From IMG/VR virus record IMGVR_UViG_3300048834_000361, positions 1 through 42,629 of that record: a stretch of DNA of 42,629 bases, one strand, 5' to 3'. Shown in pieces: positions 7,021 to 15,314 of this stretch. Origin of the DNA: a virus. The notes under the pieces are model-generated. The model was not told where the DNA came from, made no database searches, and worked only from the letters and a program-made list of their open reading frames with translations. Within the stretch, counting starts at the first letter, position 1. The number at the start of each line of letters is the position of its first letter. The position numbers and the translations under genes are program-made.

Positions 7021-8976
7021 GCTGACAAGGACGCGCCCCGGGACTGGGTCCGCAATCGCTACGCCGAGGGGTACGAGCAGACCCGCGACGCGTGCCGCAA
7101 CTACTGGCTGAACACGAGCTTCCTGCTCGGTTACCAGTGGCTCACCTTCAACCGGGTGTCGAGCCGGATCGAGCCGATCCCCGAGGACGTGGACCGCATC
7201 CAGGCCACGATGAACCGGATGCGAACCAACGTGCGAGCGATCATCTCCACGTTCACGCAGCGCGAGCTGTCCTTCGAGGTGCTGCCGACGGCGGGCGACG
7301 ACGCGGCCCAGGCCGCCGCGAAGCTCGGCGAGGCGATTCTGGAGGAGACGCGCCGACTGCAGGACTGGGAGGTCAAGCGCGAGGCGTTCGGCTACACGGT
7401 CCTGAAGGGCGGCACTGGCGCGATCTGTGTGGAGTGGGACCCAGCTACCCAGTACCCGGTGGCGAACGTGCTGGCGATCCCCGAGTTCGTGGTCGAGCCC
7501 GGCACCCGCGACCCGGAGCGCGCCCGGTGGTGGATCAAGCTACAGCTCCTGCCGCCCGCCGAGGTGAAGGCCATGTTCCCGGAGGCGTTCAAGCTCCGCG
7601 ACCCGGCCGCTGACGCGAACACGGGGACGACGCAGTTCTCGCGGCGCCTGATGAAGGAGCACCAGCAGACCGACGTTCCCCTGACCGCGGTGTACACGTA
7701 CTACGAGCGCCCGAACCCGCTGTGCGAGGACGGGCGGATGTTGGTCGAGGTGAACGGTGAGATCGTCCAGTACGGCAAGTGGGAGTTCCCGTGGCGCGAC
7801 CGGCTGAACCTGTCGGTGGGCCGGGAGACGCTGATCGAGACCCTGTGGTACGGCGACACCATCCTGAACGACTGCCGTCCCGTACAGGTCGCCCTCAACC
7901 TGGCGTGGTCCAACCTGCTCGAACACCTCCGGTCCGTGGCCAACACCAGGATCGCCGTCCCGGCGTCCGCGATCCACATGCTCGATCAGCTCGGGGACGT
8001 GCCCGGTGAGGTGATGGTGTACCCGGACGGGTCCGCCCCTCCCGGGTTCATCCCGCCCCCGCAGATCCCGGGGTGGGTGCGGGAGATGCCGACCCAGCTC
8101 GCGAACCAGCTCGACGACCTGCTCCACGTCCACGACGTGTCCCGCGGCATCGCCCCCGCCAACATCGAGTCCGGGTACGGCATCTCGATCCTGGCGGAGA
8201 AGGACGCGAGCCCGATCGGCCGTCTCATCAAGGAGACGGCTCGCGTGTTCTCCGCCGTGGGCAGCATGTACCTGCAGCTCATCGAGCAGGAGTGCAGGAC
8301 CGAGCGCGAGTCCACCGTCTACATGAACTCGGGCCCACAGCACTTGAAGTGGAAGGGCTCGGACCTGATGGGCCAGACCGAGGCTCACGTCCCCCTCGAC
8401 GCCATCCTCCCCCGCTCGCGGGCGGCGCTGCAGGCGTTCGCCGACAAGGCGCTGGAGATGGGGCTGATCGAGGACGTCGTGCAGTACGCGCGCGTCGCCG
8501 AGCTGCCAGGCCACAAGGAGCTGCTCACGGTCGTGAACCAGCCGGTCGCCAAGGCCATCCGCGAGAACCACAAGATGGCGCTCAGCGAGGTGGTGCTGCC
8601 CGCGACGTTCGACCCGCACGACGTACACATCAAGGTGCACAACGAGTTCCGGATGTCGGAGCGCTACGAGCAGATGTCTGAGGCCGAGCAGCGAACGGTC
8701 GACGAGCACGTCAAGGCCCACGAGGTGATGGCCGCCGAGGAGGCGGGCCGTGCCGAGACGCAGAAGGCGCTGTCCCCGGCCCTGGCCGCCACGCCGAACG
8801 CGGACGGGCCGCTGCCCCCTGAGGTCATGGCTGCGCTGATGGCCGACGGGGGCGTGCCACCGTCCGGTGCTCCGGCCGAGACCACCCCTCTGCCGACAGC
8901 GGAGGAGATGATCGACCCGGGCCTGATGACCGACCAAATCATCAACGACATCCGGGCACTCGCCCCGGGCATGTAA
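7018..8976 (+). CDS. Portal protein (head-tail connector)
   Basis: 652 residues. It would form the dodecameric ring at one capsid vertex through which DNA enters and leaves. Support: size, position between terminase and scaffold, and portal-like sequence. The N-terminal region has an aromatic-rich helix (NYWLNTSFLLGYQWLTFN, about 25-42), then a segment with IQATMNRMRTNVRAIISTF typical of podoviral portals. Mid-protein there is SVGRETLIETLWYGDTILND and later the long helical VHDVSRGIAPANIESGYGIS. The C-terminal 100 residues are Ala/Glu/Pro-rich and probably lie inside the head. The start is the ATG inside the palindromic element, with no independent ribosome site visible. Confidence 0.9.
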   Translation: MADKDAPRDWVRNRYAEGYEQTRDACRNYWLNTSFLLGYQWLTFNRVSSRIEPIPEDVDRIQATMNRMRTNVRAIISTFTQRELSFEVLPTAGDDAAQAAAKLGEAILEETRRLQDWEVKREAFGYTVLKGGTGAICVEWDPATQYPVANVLAIPEFVVEPGTRDPERARWWIKLQLLPPAEVKAMFPEAFKLRDPAADANTGTTQFSRRLMKEHQQTDVPLTAVYTYYERPNPLCEDGRMLVEVNGEIVQYGKWEFPWRDRLNLSVGRETLIETLWYGDTILNDCRPVQVALNLAWSNLLEHLRSVANTRIAVPASAIHMLDQLGDVPGEVMVYPDGSAPPGFIPPPQIPGWVREMPTQLANQLDDLLHVHDVSRGIAPANIESGYGISILAEKDASPIGRLIKETARVFSAVGSMYLQLIEQECRTERESTVYMNSGPQHLKWKGSDLMGQTEAHVPLDAILPRSRAALQAFADKALEMGLIEDVVQYARVAELPGHKELLTVVNQPVAKAIRENHKMALSEVVLPATFDPHDVHIKVHNEFRMSERYEQMSEAEQRTVDEHVKAHEVMAAEEAGRAETQKALSPALAATPNADGPLPPEVMAALMADGGVPPSGAPAETTPLPTAEEMIDPGLMTDQIINDIRALAPGM

Positions 8977-9016
8977 CCTAGCCAGGAAACTGTTCCCCGA
9001 ACGGAAGCGTTACCGC

Positions 9017-9829
9017 ATGACAGACCCAACCCCTGCACCGCCAGCCGACGACATCCCCGAGGCGCTCCCCGAAGGCGACGCCTTCGACCGGGCGTACGTC
9101 GAGAAGCTCCGTGACCAGGCCGCCAAGTACCGGCTGGAGTCCTCGACGTACCGCAAGGCGTTCTCCGGGTACGCCCCCGAGGAGCGCGAGGCGCTCCTGG
9201 AGATGATCGAGACGCTCGACAAGGACCCCGAGCGCGGAGCAACCCAGTTCCGTGACGTGAGCTACCAGCTCCTCGGGGACGAGAAGTTCCATGCCGGTGC
9301 CCCGTGGGCGCAGGCCATCAAGCAGGAAGTGGAGGCCCACGTGGAAGAAGTCAAGGACCAGGAGACCGGCACGGTCAGCGCCGATGAGGTGGCGCGCATC
9401 GTGCAGGAGGCGCTCGAAGCGGACCGCGAGCAGCGCAAGCAGGAGGAGGCGATCTCCGGCGTGCGTGCTGAGGTGATCGCGGCCGGGTTCGAGCCCGGCT
9501 CCGAGGGCTACGCCCGCACCCTGTACGAGGCCGCGCACTTCACCGACGGCGACGTGGCGGCTGCGGCCGAGCGCGTGCGCCGGTTCCTGAGCGCGGCCGA
9601 GGCCGATGCCCCGGCGTCCGAGGAGACCACTGCTGCGGCAGAGGCAGCGGCAGACGCCGTCTCCGCCCCCGCTCCCGCTCCCGCCCCCGCCAAGTCCTGG
9701 CCGGTCACCGCGACCGCGGGCGGCGCCGGGGCCAGCACGGCCCCGGTGGACGAGACCCCCAAGAGCTTCTCCGACGCGCGGGCACGGATGCGGGCGCGCC
9801 TCCGGCAGACCGCGCAGCCGGGACAGTAG
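9017..9829 (+). CDS. Scaffolding protein
   Basis: 270 residues between portal and capsid genes, the usual place of the scaffold that templates prohead assembly and then leaves. The sequence is highly charged and helical with many Glu, Lys and Ala (EEREALLEMIETLDKD; AIKQEVEAHVEEVKDQETG), and the last 80 residues are low-complexity Ala/Pro/Glu ending in a basic helix (FSDARARMRARLRQTAQ). A basic C-terminal helix that binds coat protein is known in P22 and phi29-type scaffolds. GGAAG lies about 9 bases before the ATG. A strong terminator follows, so scaffold and capsid can be expressed at different levels. Confidence 0.85.
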   Translation: MTDPTPAPPADDIPEALPEGDAFDRAYVEKLRDQAAKYRLESSTYRKAFSGYAPEEREALLEMIETLDKDPERGATQFRDVSYQLLGDEKFHAGAPWAQAIKQEVEAHVEEVKDQETGTVSADEVARIVQEALEADREQRKQEEAISGVRAEVIAAGFEPGSEGYARTLYEAAHFTDGDVAAAAERVRRFLSAAEADAPASEETTAAAEAAADAVSAPAPAPAPAKSWPVTATAGGAGASTAPVDETPKSFSDARARMRARLRQTAQPGQ

Positions 9830-9850
9830 CCGCACGCTACCTGCGGACCG

Positions 9851-9878
9851 GGCCCCCCGCTTCGGCGGGGGGCCTTTT
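9851..9878 (+). terminator. Strong rho-independent terminator with UUCG loop
   Basis: GGCCCCCCGC (9851-9860), loop TTCG, perfect 10-bp complement (9865-9874), then TTTT (9875-9878). The UUCG tetraloop adds stability. It lies 21 bases after the scaffold stop and before the promoter/operator region of the capsid gene. Confidence 0.9.
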
Positions 9879-9898
9879 CACGTACGGGGCAAGGATAC

Positions 9899-9927
9899 TT
9901 GCGTCACGCAACTATTGTGTGATACAA
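9899..9927 (+). promoter_or_regulatory. Second TTG-N7-CAA doublet, capsid promoter region
   Basis: TTGCGTCACGCAA (9899-9911) is a perfect palindrome. After CTA follows TTG-N7-CAA again (9915-9927). Spacing and the central CAACTATTG match 1521-1549. A possible promoter overlaps it: TTGCGT (9899), 18-base spacer, TACAAG (9923-9928). It sits between the terminator and the capsid ATG at 10028, so capsid is probably transcribed from its own start here. Confidence 0.65.
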
Positions 9928-10027
9928 GTAACTGAGGCCAGCGACCGGGAGTCGCGGCCGGTAAGTGACGGGCCGGGTGCCCGGAGCGGAAGGAACCCAC
10001 GAATCCACCGCCTAGGAGGCACCCATC

Positions 10028-11245
10028 ATGGCTCAGAGCCTTACCAACGCTGATTCCGCCCTCAAGGAGGACTACCAGCCGGTAGTCCGGGAGCAGCTCA
10101 ACAACGAGAACATGCTTCTCGCTCAGGTCGAGAAGAACACCGAGGACATCGAGGGCCGTCGCGCGGTCCTCTCGGTCCACCTGCGGCGCTCCGGCGGCGT
10201 TGGTGCCCGGTCCGAGGGTGACAACCTGCCCACGGCCGGTCACCAGGGCTACGCCGAGGAGCGCATCTCGGTCAAGCACCAGTACGCCCGCATCGAGATC
10301 TCGGGCCCGGCCATCCGGGCGTCGAAGTCCGACGCAGGGTCGTTCGAACGGCTGCTCGACTCGGAGATGCGGCGCATCAAGGACGACATCAGTCGTGACC
10401 TGAACCGCCAGTGCTACAACGGCCTGGAGGGCACCATCGCCCAGTGCGGCACCACGAGCGCGGCAACGACCGTCGTCCTCGCGTCCACCACCACGGACGT
10501 GCAGATGCGGCAGTTCCACGTCGGAATGCTCGTCGACATCGGCACCCTCGCTGACCCGGACGCAGATGTGGCCGGGGCGGAGATCACCGCGGTCGACCGC
10601 ACCAACAAGACCATCACGATCGGGTCCGCGATCACCACCAACAGCTCGGACTACGTCACCCGTGCGGGCAGCAAGACCGGCTCCGGTACCACCAAGGAGA
10701 TCATCGGTCTGCAGGCCATCATCGACAGCTCGGGCTCGCTGTTCAACATCGACCCCAGCTCCTACCCGGAGTGGGCGTCGGTCGAGCTGAGCAACGGCGG
10801 CACCACGCGCGCCTTCACCGACGTGCTCCTGGAGCGCGCCGTGGACGACGTGGCGCAGGAGACCGGCAACGTCATCCCGAACCTGGTCATCACCAGCTTC
10901 GGTGTGCGCCGGAACTTCGCCGCACAGCTCAAGAGCCAGCGGCGCTACGAGGACAACGTCGACCTGGTCGGCGGGTTCAAGGGCACGGGCGTCAACGTGG
11001 GCAACACCTCGCTGGCGCTCATCGCCGAGCGGGACTGCCCCGAGAACACCGCGTTCGGTGTCAACACCCAGCACCTGATCGAGTTCGTTCAGGCGGACTG
11101 GCAGTGGGCCGACGACGACGGTGCGGTGCTCAGCCGGGTCTCGAACAAGGACGCCTGGGAGGCGTTCCTGTACAAGGACCACGTGCTGGCCACGGACCGG
11201 CGCAACGCGCACTTCAAGATCACCGACCTGGCGACCACGGGCTGA
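10028..11245 (+). CDS. Major capsid protein
   Basis: 405 residues, strong ribosome site GGAGG 9-13 bases before the ATG. It follows the scaffold and is followed by a decoration-like gene. An N-terminal arm (LKEDYQPVVREQLNNENMLL) leads into an HK97-type E-loop-like segment with GRRAVLSVHLRRSGGVGAR, then the spine helix (FERLLDSEMRRIKDDISRDL). The middle has a Thr/Val-rich insertion (about residues 150-260), and the C-terminal part is the axial domain ending in HFKITDLATTG. The HK97 fold is inferred from order and pattern, not from a conserved catalytic motif. Separate terminator and promoter elements upstream fit the high copy number needed. Confidence 0.88.
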   Translation: MAQSLTNADSALKEDYQPVVREQLNNENMLLAQVEKNTEDIEGRRAVLSVHLRRSGGVGARSEGDNLPTAGHQGYAEERISVKHQYARIEISGPAIRASKSDAGSFERLLDSEMRRIKDDISRDLNRQCYNGLEGTIAQCGTTSAATTVVLASTTTDVQMRQFHVGMLVDIGTLADPDADVAGAEITAVDRTNKTITIGSAITTNSSDYVTRAGSKTGSGTTKEIIGLQAIIDSSGSLFNIDPSSYPEWASVELSNGGTTRAFTDVLLERAVDDVAQETGNVIPNLVITSFGVRRNFAAQLKSQRRYEDNVDLVGGFKGTGVNVGNTSLALIAERDCPENTAFGVNTQHLIEFVQADWQWADDDGAVLSRVSNKDAWEAFLYKDHVLATDRRNAHFKITDLATTG

Positions 11246-11256
11246 TAGGGGAGATC

Positions 11257-11574
11257 ATGGCACTCACCTTCACCGAGTCCACCCGCTTCGTCGTGGGCGA
11301 CCGAGTCGCGGTCAGCGGCAAGGTCACCTTCGACAGCAGCTACCCCACCGGGGGCGAGGCGGTCACGGCCAGCCTGTTCGGGCTGCCCGGTGGCAGCATC
11401 AGCCACATCGTCCTGGGCGTCCCGGACGTCGTCACCAAGAACGTGCGCTGGGATCGTGCAAACAGCAAGCTCCTGGTCGTCGTCGAGGACGGCACGTCGG
11501 GCATCGAAGCCGAGGCGGCCAACGCCTCGGACCAGAGCGCCGTGGACGTTGAGGTTCTCGTCTTCGGGAAGTAG
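11257..11574 (+). CDS. Probable head decoration protein
   Basis: 105 residues directly after the capsid gene, with GGGGAG 3-8 bases before the ATG. It is rich in Val, Ser, Thr and Gly with alternating hydrophobic residues, predicted all-beta. Visible segments are RFVVGDRVAVSGKVTFDSSY near the N-terminus and LLVVVEDGTSGIEAE near residue 75. Small beta proteins placed right after capsid are often capsid-stabilising decoration proteins, which is the inferred role. The alternative is a head completion protein. A GC-rich hairpin follows (11605-11629), so transcription may partly end here. Confidence 0.7.
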   Translation: MALTFTESTRFVVGDRVAVSGKVTFDSSYPTGGEAVTASLFGLPGGSISHIVLGVPDVVTKNVRWDRANSKLLVVVEDGTSGIEAEAANASDQSAVDVEVLVFGK

Positions 11575-11604
11575 ACTCCAGACCGTCGGGGAAACGGGGA
11601 GAGA

Positions 11605-11629
11605 GGGCCGGGCCTGTAGTGCCCGGCCC
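11605..11629 (+). terminator. GC-rich hairpin after decoration gene
   Basis: GGGCCGGGC (11605-11613), 7-base loop, GCCCGGCCC (11621-11629). Flanking GGGGAAACGGG and CCCGTTCCC can lengthen the stem imperfectly. There is no U-tract, so it may attenuate transcription or protect the capsid mRNA 3' end instead of fully terminating. Confidence 0.55.
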
Positions 11630-11647
11630 TCACCCGTTCCCGCGGTG

Positions 11648-11664
11648 ATACCCTGCAGGGTATG
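11648..11664 (+). promoter_or_regulatory. Start-associated palindrome, 11662 gene
   Basis: ATACCCTGCAGGGTAT is a perfect 16-bp palindrome overlapping the ATG at 11662-11664. TGA (11646-11648) precedes as in other copies, although the upstream gene ended 72 bases earlier. The loop is TGCA instead of TACG. Confidence 0.75.
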
Positions 11665-12093
11665 AAGCCGGTAGCCCCCACCACCGACCCCCGCAAGCTG
11701 CTCCTCGGTCGTGAGACGGTCGGTGAGCACATCCAGTCCATGCTCCGTAACGGCGTTCCAGAGATCGGGTGGGAGGGCGACCTCTACCTGACCCTGGCGT
11801 ACAACAAGCTGGAAGACAAGTGGGAGGTCTGGGAGACCCGCCCCGACGGCCGCGCCGTGCTGGTCATGGTTCGCCCGGCCGCCACGCTCGGAGACGCGCA
11901 CTCCGCCGCTCTGCAGCTCTGCGCTCGTCTCCGGGACGGGGACCTACGGCGTAAGTCGATCACCCAGATCCTCGACGAGGTCGACTCCCACAACGACCGG
12001 GTGCGCGTCGAGCGCGAGAAGAAGTACCGGGACCACTGGGGCGCCGCCTACGAGCGACTGTCGTGGGCGCTCCAGAAGGACGGGGCGGTCTGA
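11662..12093 (+). CDS. Hypothetical virion-region protein, 143 aa
   Basis: Not recognised. The start is the ATG in the palindromic element; no Shine-Dalgarno lies at normal distance. The first half contains DLYLTLAYNKLEDKWEVWET, suggesting antiparallel strands, and the second half is helical and charged (SITQILDEVDSHNDRVRVER then EKKYRDHWGAAYERLSWAL). It lies between decoration and adaptor genes, where podoviruses encode head completion or internal core proteins. It has one Cys, no membrane segment. Its stop TGA is the beginning of the next start-associated element. Confidence 0.75.
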   Translation: MKPVAPTTDPRKLLLGRETVGEHIQSMLRNGVPEIGWEGDLYLTLAYNKLEDKWEVWETRPDGRAVLVMVRPAATLGDAHSAALQLCARLRDGDLRRKSITQILDEVDSHNDRVRVEREKKYRDHWGAAYERLSWALQKDGAV

Positions 12094-12109
12094 TACCCTA
12101 CGGGGTATG
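12093..12109 (+). promoter_or_regulatory. Start-associated palindrome, 12107 gene
   Basis: Exact ATACCCTACGGGGTATG copy joining the stop of the 11662 gene (TGA 12091-12093) to the ATG at 12107-12109. Confidence 0.8.
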
Positions 12110-12277
12110 GACGAGAAGGACGTGCTCGACGCGCGCTTGAAGGCGTGCAAGTCCGCCGAGGAAGTCAAGTGGCCTAGCACCACTGCCAACCTCTCGGGCA
12201 AGCTCAAGCGCCGGAAGACGTTGAAGCGGAAGGCGCAGGTCGACACTGTGCCGCACATCCCGGGGCGGGCCCGGTGA
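12107..12277 (+). CDS. Small Lys/Arg-rich protein, 56 aa
   Basis: 56 residues, starting at the ATG of a start-associated element and ending in TGA that overlaps the GTG of the adaptor gene (GTGA). The N-terminus is acidic (MDEKDVLDARLKAC) and the middle strongly basic (GKLKRRKTLKRKAQ). One Cys, no hydrophobic segment. That a 56-codon frame carries its own element and couples to the next gene argues strongly that it is real. A DNA-binding core or head protein is possible; function unknown. Confidence 0.75.
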   Translation: MDEKDVLDARLKACKSAEEVKWPSTTANLSGKLKRRKTLKRKAQVDTVPHIPGRAR

Positions 12278-12909
12278 GCACCACCACGCTCGCAACCTAT
12301 CGCTCGCGGGTGCTGGAGCGGCTCGGGCTGTCGTCCACGGACGGCATGTTCCCGAGCGCGACTCTCACCTCGCTGGTGAACGCCGGGGCCCGGAAGGTGT
12401 CTGCTGTTCGGGACTGGCCGTGGCTGGTCGAGCAGGAGACCCTGACGTCGGTCGCCGGCCAAGCCGAGTACGCCCCGGTCAGCGCCTTCTACCGCGCGAC
12501 CTTGCGCGTCGAGGACGCCTACGGGTTGAACATCCCGCAGAAGCGCCCGCGCTCGATGACGCGGTGGTTGCAGCACACGTCGGACCGCCCGTTCTTCTTC
12601 ACCACGGAGCGGGGCAAGATCATCCTCGCGCCGAGACCGGCCACCTCCGGCCTGACCTTCACGCACACGTTCCTGCGGAACGAGCCGGTGCTGTCGGCGG
12701 ACAGCGACACGCTGCTCATCGACGCGCTGGCCGAGGACCTGGTGGTGCTGGCCGCAGCGAAGATGGCGTCCGTGCGCATCAAGGACACGGGGCTGTCGAA
12801 CATGATCGCCGAGGAGTACGACGAGCTGCTCAGTGCGGTCGCTGACGAGGTGAACCGCGCCCGTGGGCCGATCACTGCGGAGTGGCGATCGGACTGGGAG
12901 GAGTTCTAG
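12274..12909 (+). CDS. Head-tail adaptor (T7 gp11-like tubular protein A)
   Basis: 211 residues from a GTG overlapping the previous stop. The order, portal-scaffold-capsid-adaptor-nozzle, is that of T7-like phages. The N-terminus is LATYRSRVLERLGL, then LTSLVNAGARKVSAVRDWPW; the last few residues match the Ixxayxxixxxxxw-pW pattern of podoviral adaptor proteins. The middle is beta-rich (AEYAPVSAFYRATLRVED; ERGKIILAPRPATSGLTFTH), and the C-terminus is a long helix (IAEEYDELLSAVADEVNRA). It should form a ring below the portal joining it to the nozzle. Assignment rests on pattern and position. Confidence 0.78.
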   Translation: MSTTTLATYRSRVLERLGLSSTDGMFPSATLTSLVNAGARKVSAVRDWPWLVEQETLTSVAGQAEYAPVSAFYRATLRVEDAYGLNIPQKRPRSMTRWLQHTSDRPFFFTTERGKIILAPRPATSGLTFTHTFLRNEPVLSADSDTLLIDALAEDLVVLAAAKMASVRIKDTGLSNMIAEEYDELLSAVADEVNRARGPITAEWRSDWEEF

Positions 12910-12911
12910 CC

Positions 12912-14663
12912 GTGGACCGCAACCGACTCATCCCGGTCGAGTACGCCGACTGGGGGCAGGGCGGCCAGTTCGGCAAGGGCCTGCTGCCAGGTCAGGGGCA
13001 GCCCAGCGACTACCAGGCCGTCAACATGCAGGTCTACACGAACGGCAGCCTCGGGCCCCGACCGTATCTCAAGCGCATGGCGACGCACGGCATCTACAGC
13101 GGCGTGCTGAACCTGAGCGCCTTCGCCACCGGTCTCGACTTCTTCATCGCCAAACAGTACAACGCAGTCTCAGGCAACTGGACCCAGGTCTTCGTCTTCA
13201 TGAACAGTAGCTCAGGGGCCGTCTCGAACCCCTGGTATCTCCAGTACCTCACCTCCGCCTGGACCGCAGGGTCCATGCCGCTCGCAGGCACCAACCCAGA
13301 CTACGGGCCGTGGCACCAGGGCGAGACGAACTTCTACTCCAGCAACGCCGCCTTCCACTTCCAGGACATGCGCCCGAACCTCGTGTTCCTGGCGCCGAAC
13401 ATGACATGGAACCCTGCGTCGCCTGCGACGGCCGCAGTCAGCGTGACCACGTGGCCCGCGCTGCCCTCGAAGGTGGTGCTGTGGAAGGGGCGGGCGTTCG
13501 GTACCGGCGGGTACTCGACCGGGTACCGGGTCTACTACTCCGACGCCCAGGCACCCACCACGTTCACGTCTGTGTCCCAGTTCTTCGACGTCGGGTATGA
13601 GGACATCGTCGCCATGATACCGTTCCGGGACAGCTTGATGTTCGTGTCCGGGAACGGGAAGTGGTACGCGCTTTCCGGCAACAGCCCTCAGACGTGGAGC
13701 CTCCGCGAGGTGTACACCGGCCGCACCCCGCACCCCGGGCAGCGCGCTGCGGTGTTCCACAACATGGCCTGGTTCCTCCCTCGCTACGGGCTCGGAGTTA
13801 CTGTCGCTACCCCCGACAGCATCAGCTACGACTTCGATCACGTCCGGCCCAGCATCGACAAGCAGGTGAAGAACTACGGGTTCTTCACGTCGATCGCTCC
13901 GACTCGACCGGTTGCAGTTCACGAAGAGGACGCCCTGCTGCTGCCGTTCGTGGCGACCGGCAGCCTGTACGGGGCAGAGTACGACGCCCCGTACCTCGGG
14001 TTCCACAGCCTCGACTACATCAACAACTCGTTCACCTGGAGTTGGTACTGGACGAACGACACGACCAACTCGCCCGGATACGGCAACGACCCGACCGCAG
14101 GGTCAGGTCTTCGGATCGTGAACACGGACGAGGCGTTCGGTAAGATGTGGGTCTGCGTGGACGAGCAGCTCCTGCCGAACAACTCCACGAACTGCATCGC
14201 AGTCTATTCCCGTGACGTGTGCCTGGACCGGCCGTCGAAGGCGACCGACGAGTACTCGGCCAAGGTCGAGGAGCTGGCCGGGGTCGTCAACCAGGACGGC
14301 ACGTCCGGCACGAACATGGCTGCCGGAGAGGTGTGGCTGCGGCAGTTCGCGCCGCCCCCCGGGAACCGGGTGCGCGTGCGGCGAGTGCTGGCCGACGTGA
14401 CGTACTGGGACGGTACCGACTACCAGGACCCGACGCTCAGCCTGCGCGTCTTGAACGAGACCGGTGCGCTGGAGACGATCGCACACACCGCGGCCGACCA
14501 CAACCTGACCGTCACCTCGACCGGCGACGCCGGCAAGCCTGGCCGCGTCGAGTGGTGGCCGTCCGCCGCGGCCAGCTCGGCGTTCATGCAGGTGCAGTTC
14601 GTGAACGTGGTCGGTGTGTCGTTCAGCAAGGTGCTGGTCGAGTACGAGGTGTTCCCCGAATGA
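12912..14663 (+). CDS. Tail nozzle (T7 gp12-like tubular protein B)
   Basis: 583 residues from the GTG at 12912, two bases after the adaptor stop, with GGGAGGAG upstream. The sequence is beta-rich with repeated aromatic blade-like segments, for instance FRDSLMFVSGNGKWYALSG, then HPGQRAAVFHNMAWFLPRYG and EDALLLPFVATGSLYGAEYD. This is typical of the beta-propeller nozzle of short-tailed phages. It follows the adaptor and precedes a fibre-type gene, and overlaps the next start by ATGA. At 583 residues it is shorter than T7 gp12 (about 794). Inference from order and composition; no single diagnostic motif. Confidence 0.78.
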   Translation: MDRNRLIPVEYADWGQGGQFGKGLLPGQGQPSDYQAVNMQVYTNGSLGPRPYLKRMATHGIYSGVLNLSAFATGLDFFIAKQYNAVSGNWTQVFVFMNSSSGAVSNPWYLQYLTSAWTAGSMPLAGTNPDYGPWHQGETNFYSSNAAFHFQDMRPNLVFLAPNMTWNPASPATAAVSVTTWPALPSKVVLWKGRAFGTGGYSTGYRVYYSDAQAPTTFTSVSQFFDVGYEDIVAMIPFRDSLMFVSGNGKWYALSGNSPQTWSLREVYTGRTPHPGQRAAVFHNMAWFLPRYGLGVTVATPDSISYDFDHVRPSIDKQVKNYGFFTSIAPTRPVAVHEEDALLLPFVATGSLYGAEYDAPYLGFHSLDYINNSFTWSWYWTNDTTNSPGYGNDPTAGSGLRIVNTDEAFGKMWVCVDEQLLPNNSTNCIAVYSRDVCLDRPSKATDEYSAKVEELAGVVNQDGTSGTNMAAGEVWLRQFAPPPGNRVRVRRVLADVTYWDGTDYQDPTLSLRVLNETGALETIAHTAADHNLTVTSTGDAGKPGRVEWWPSAAASSAFMQVQFVNVVGVSFSKVLVEYEVFPE

Positions 14664-15298
14664 TCCCTGACCTGTTTCTCGGTCAGCGGCTATCGCACCT
14701 GTTCCCCGTGGAACAACAGGCACAGGCCGCTGACGTCGAGCGCACCATTGAAGACCGCATCAACTACCCGACCCAACGGTTCGTCATCACCTGCACGTCC
14801 ACTACCCGCCCTACCAGTGCTCGGGCCGGGGACCGCATCTACGAAACGGACACCGGCAACGAGCTGACCTGGAACGGCACGGCCTGGCTACCGCCCGACA
14901 ACCTACCGTGGGGGATCATCGGCAAGGCGTCGATCACGGCAGGGCAGACGTTCACGACCCTGGCCGATGTGACAGGTCTGTCGGTCACCTGGACCGCTGT
15001 GGGTGGACGACAGTACCGCGTTCAGGTCCACGGCTTGCTTCGCTCCTCGGTCGTCAACGACATCGCGCAGCTCCTCATCGCCGACGGCAGCAACAACACG
15101 ATCTCCGTTGGGCAGGTAGCGTGCCTCGCCACGACCTTCGCTTTCCAGACAAGCTGCTTCGCGGTCGTCACGCCCAGCGCCGGATCGGTTACCTACAAGG
15201 TGCGCTGCGTGCGGTCCAACGGATCTGGAACCGTGACGCTGGACGCTGCCGCCGCCTACCCGGCTTGGCTCCTCGTGGAGGACATCGGGCCTGCGTGA
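14660..15298 (+). CDS. Tail appendage or fibre-tip protein
   Basis: 212 residues; the ATG overlaps the nozzle stop (ATGA). The N-terminal part has LFLGQRLSHLFPVEQQAQAA and a DRINYPTQRFVITCTSTTRP stretch followed by GDRIYETDTGNELTWNGTAW, a pattern common where phage tail proteins end an attachment domain. The C-terminal 130 residues form a jelly-roll-like beta domain (SVTWTAVGGRQYRVQVHGLL; ISVGQVACLATTF; YPAWLLVEDIG), seen at the tips of actinophage tail proteins. It probably attaches to the nozzle and contacts the host. The stop TGA starts the next start-associated element. Confidence 0.7.
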   Translation: MIPDLFLGQRLSHLFPVEQQAQAADVERTIEDRINYPTQRFVITCTSTTRPTSARAGDRIYETDTGNELTWNGTAWLPPDNLPWGIIGKASITAGQTFTTLADVTGLSVTWTAVGGRQYRVQVHGLLRSSVVNDIAQLLIADGSNNTISVGQVACLATTFAFQTSCFAVVTPSAGSVTYKVRCVRSNGSGTVTLDAAAAYPAWLLVEDIGPA

Positions 15299-15314
15299 TA
15301 CCCTACGGGGTATG
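15298..15314 (+). promoter_or_regulatory. Start-associated palindrome, 15312 gene
   Basis: Exact ATACCCTACGGGGTATG copy linking the stop of the 14660 gene (TGA 15296-15298) to the ATG at 15312-15314. Confidence 0.8.
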
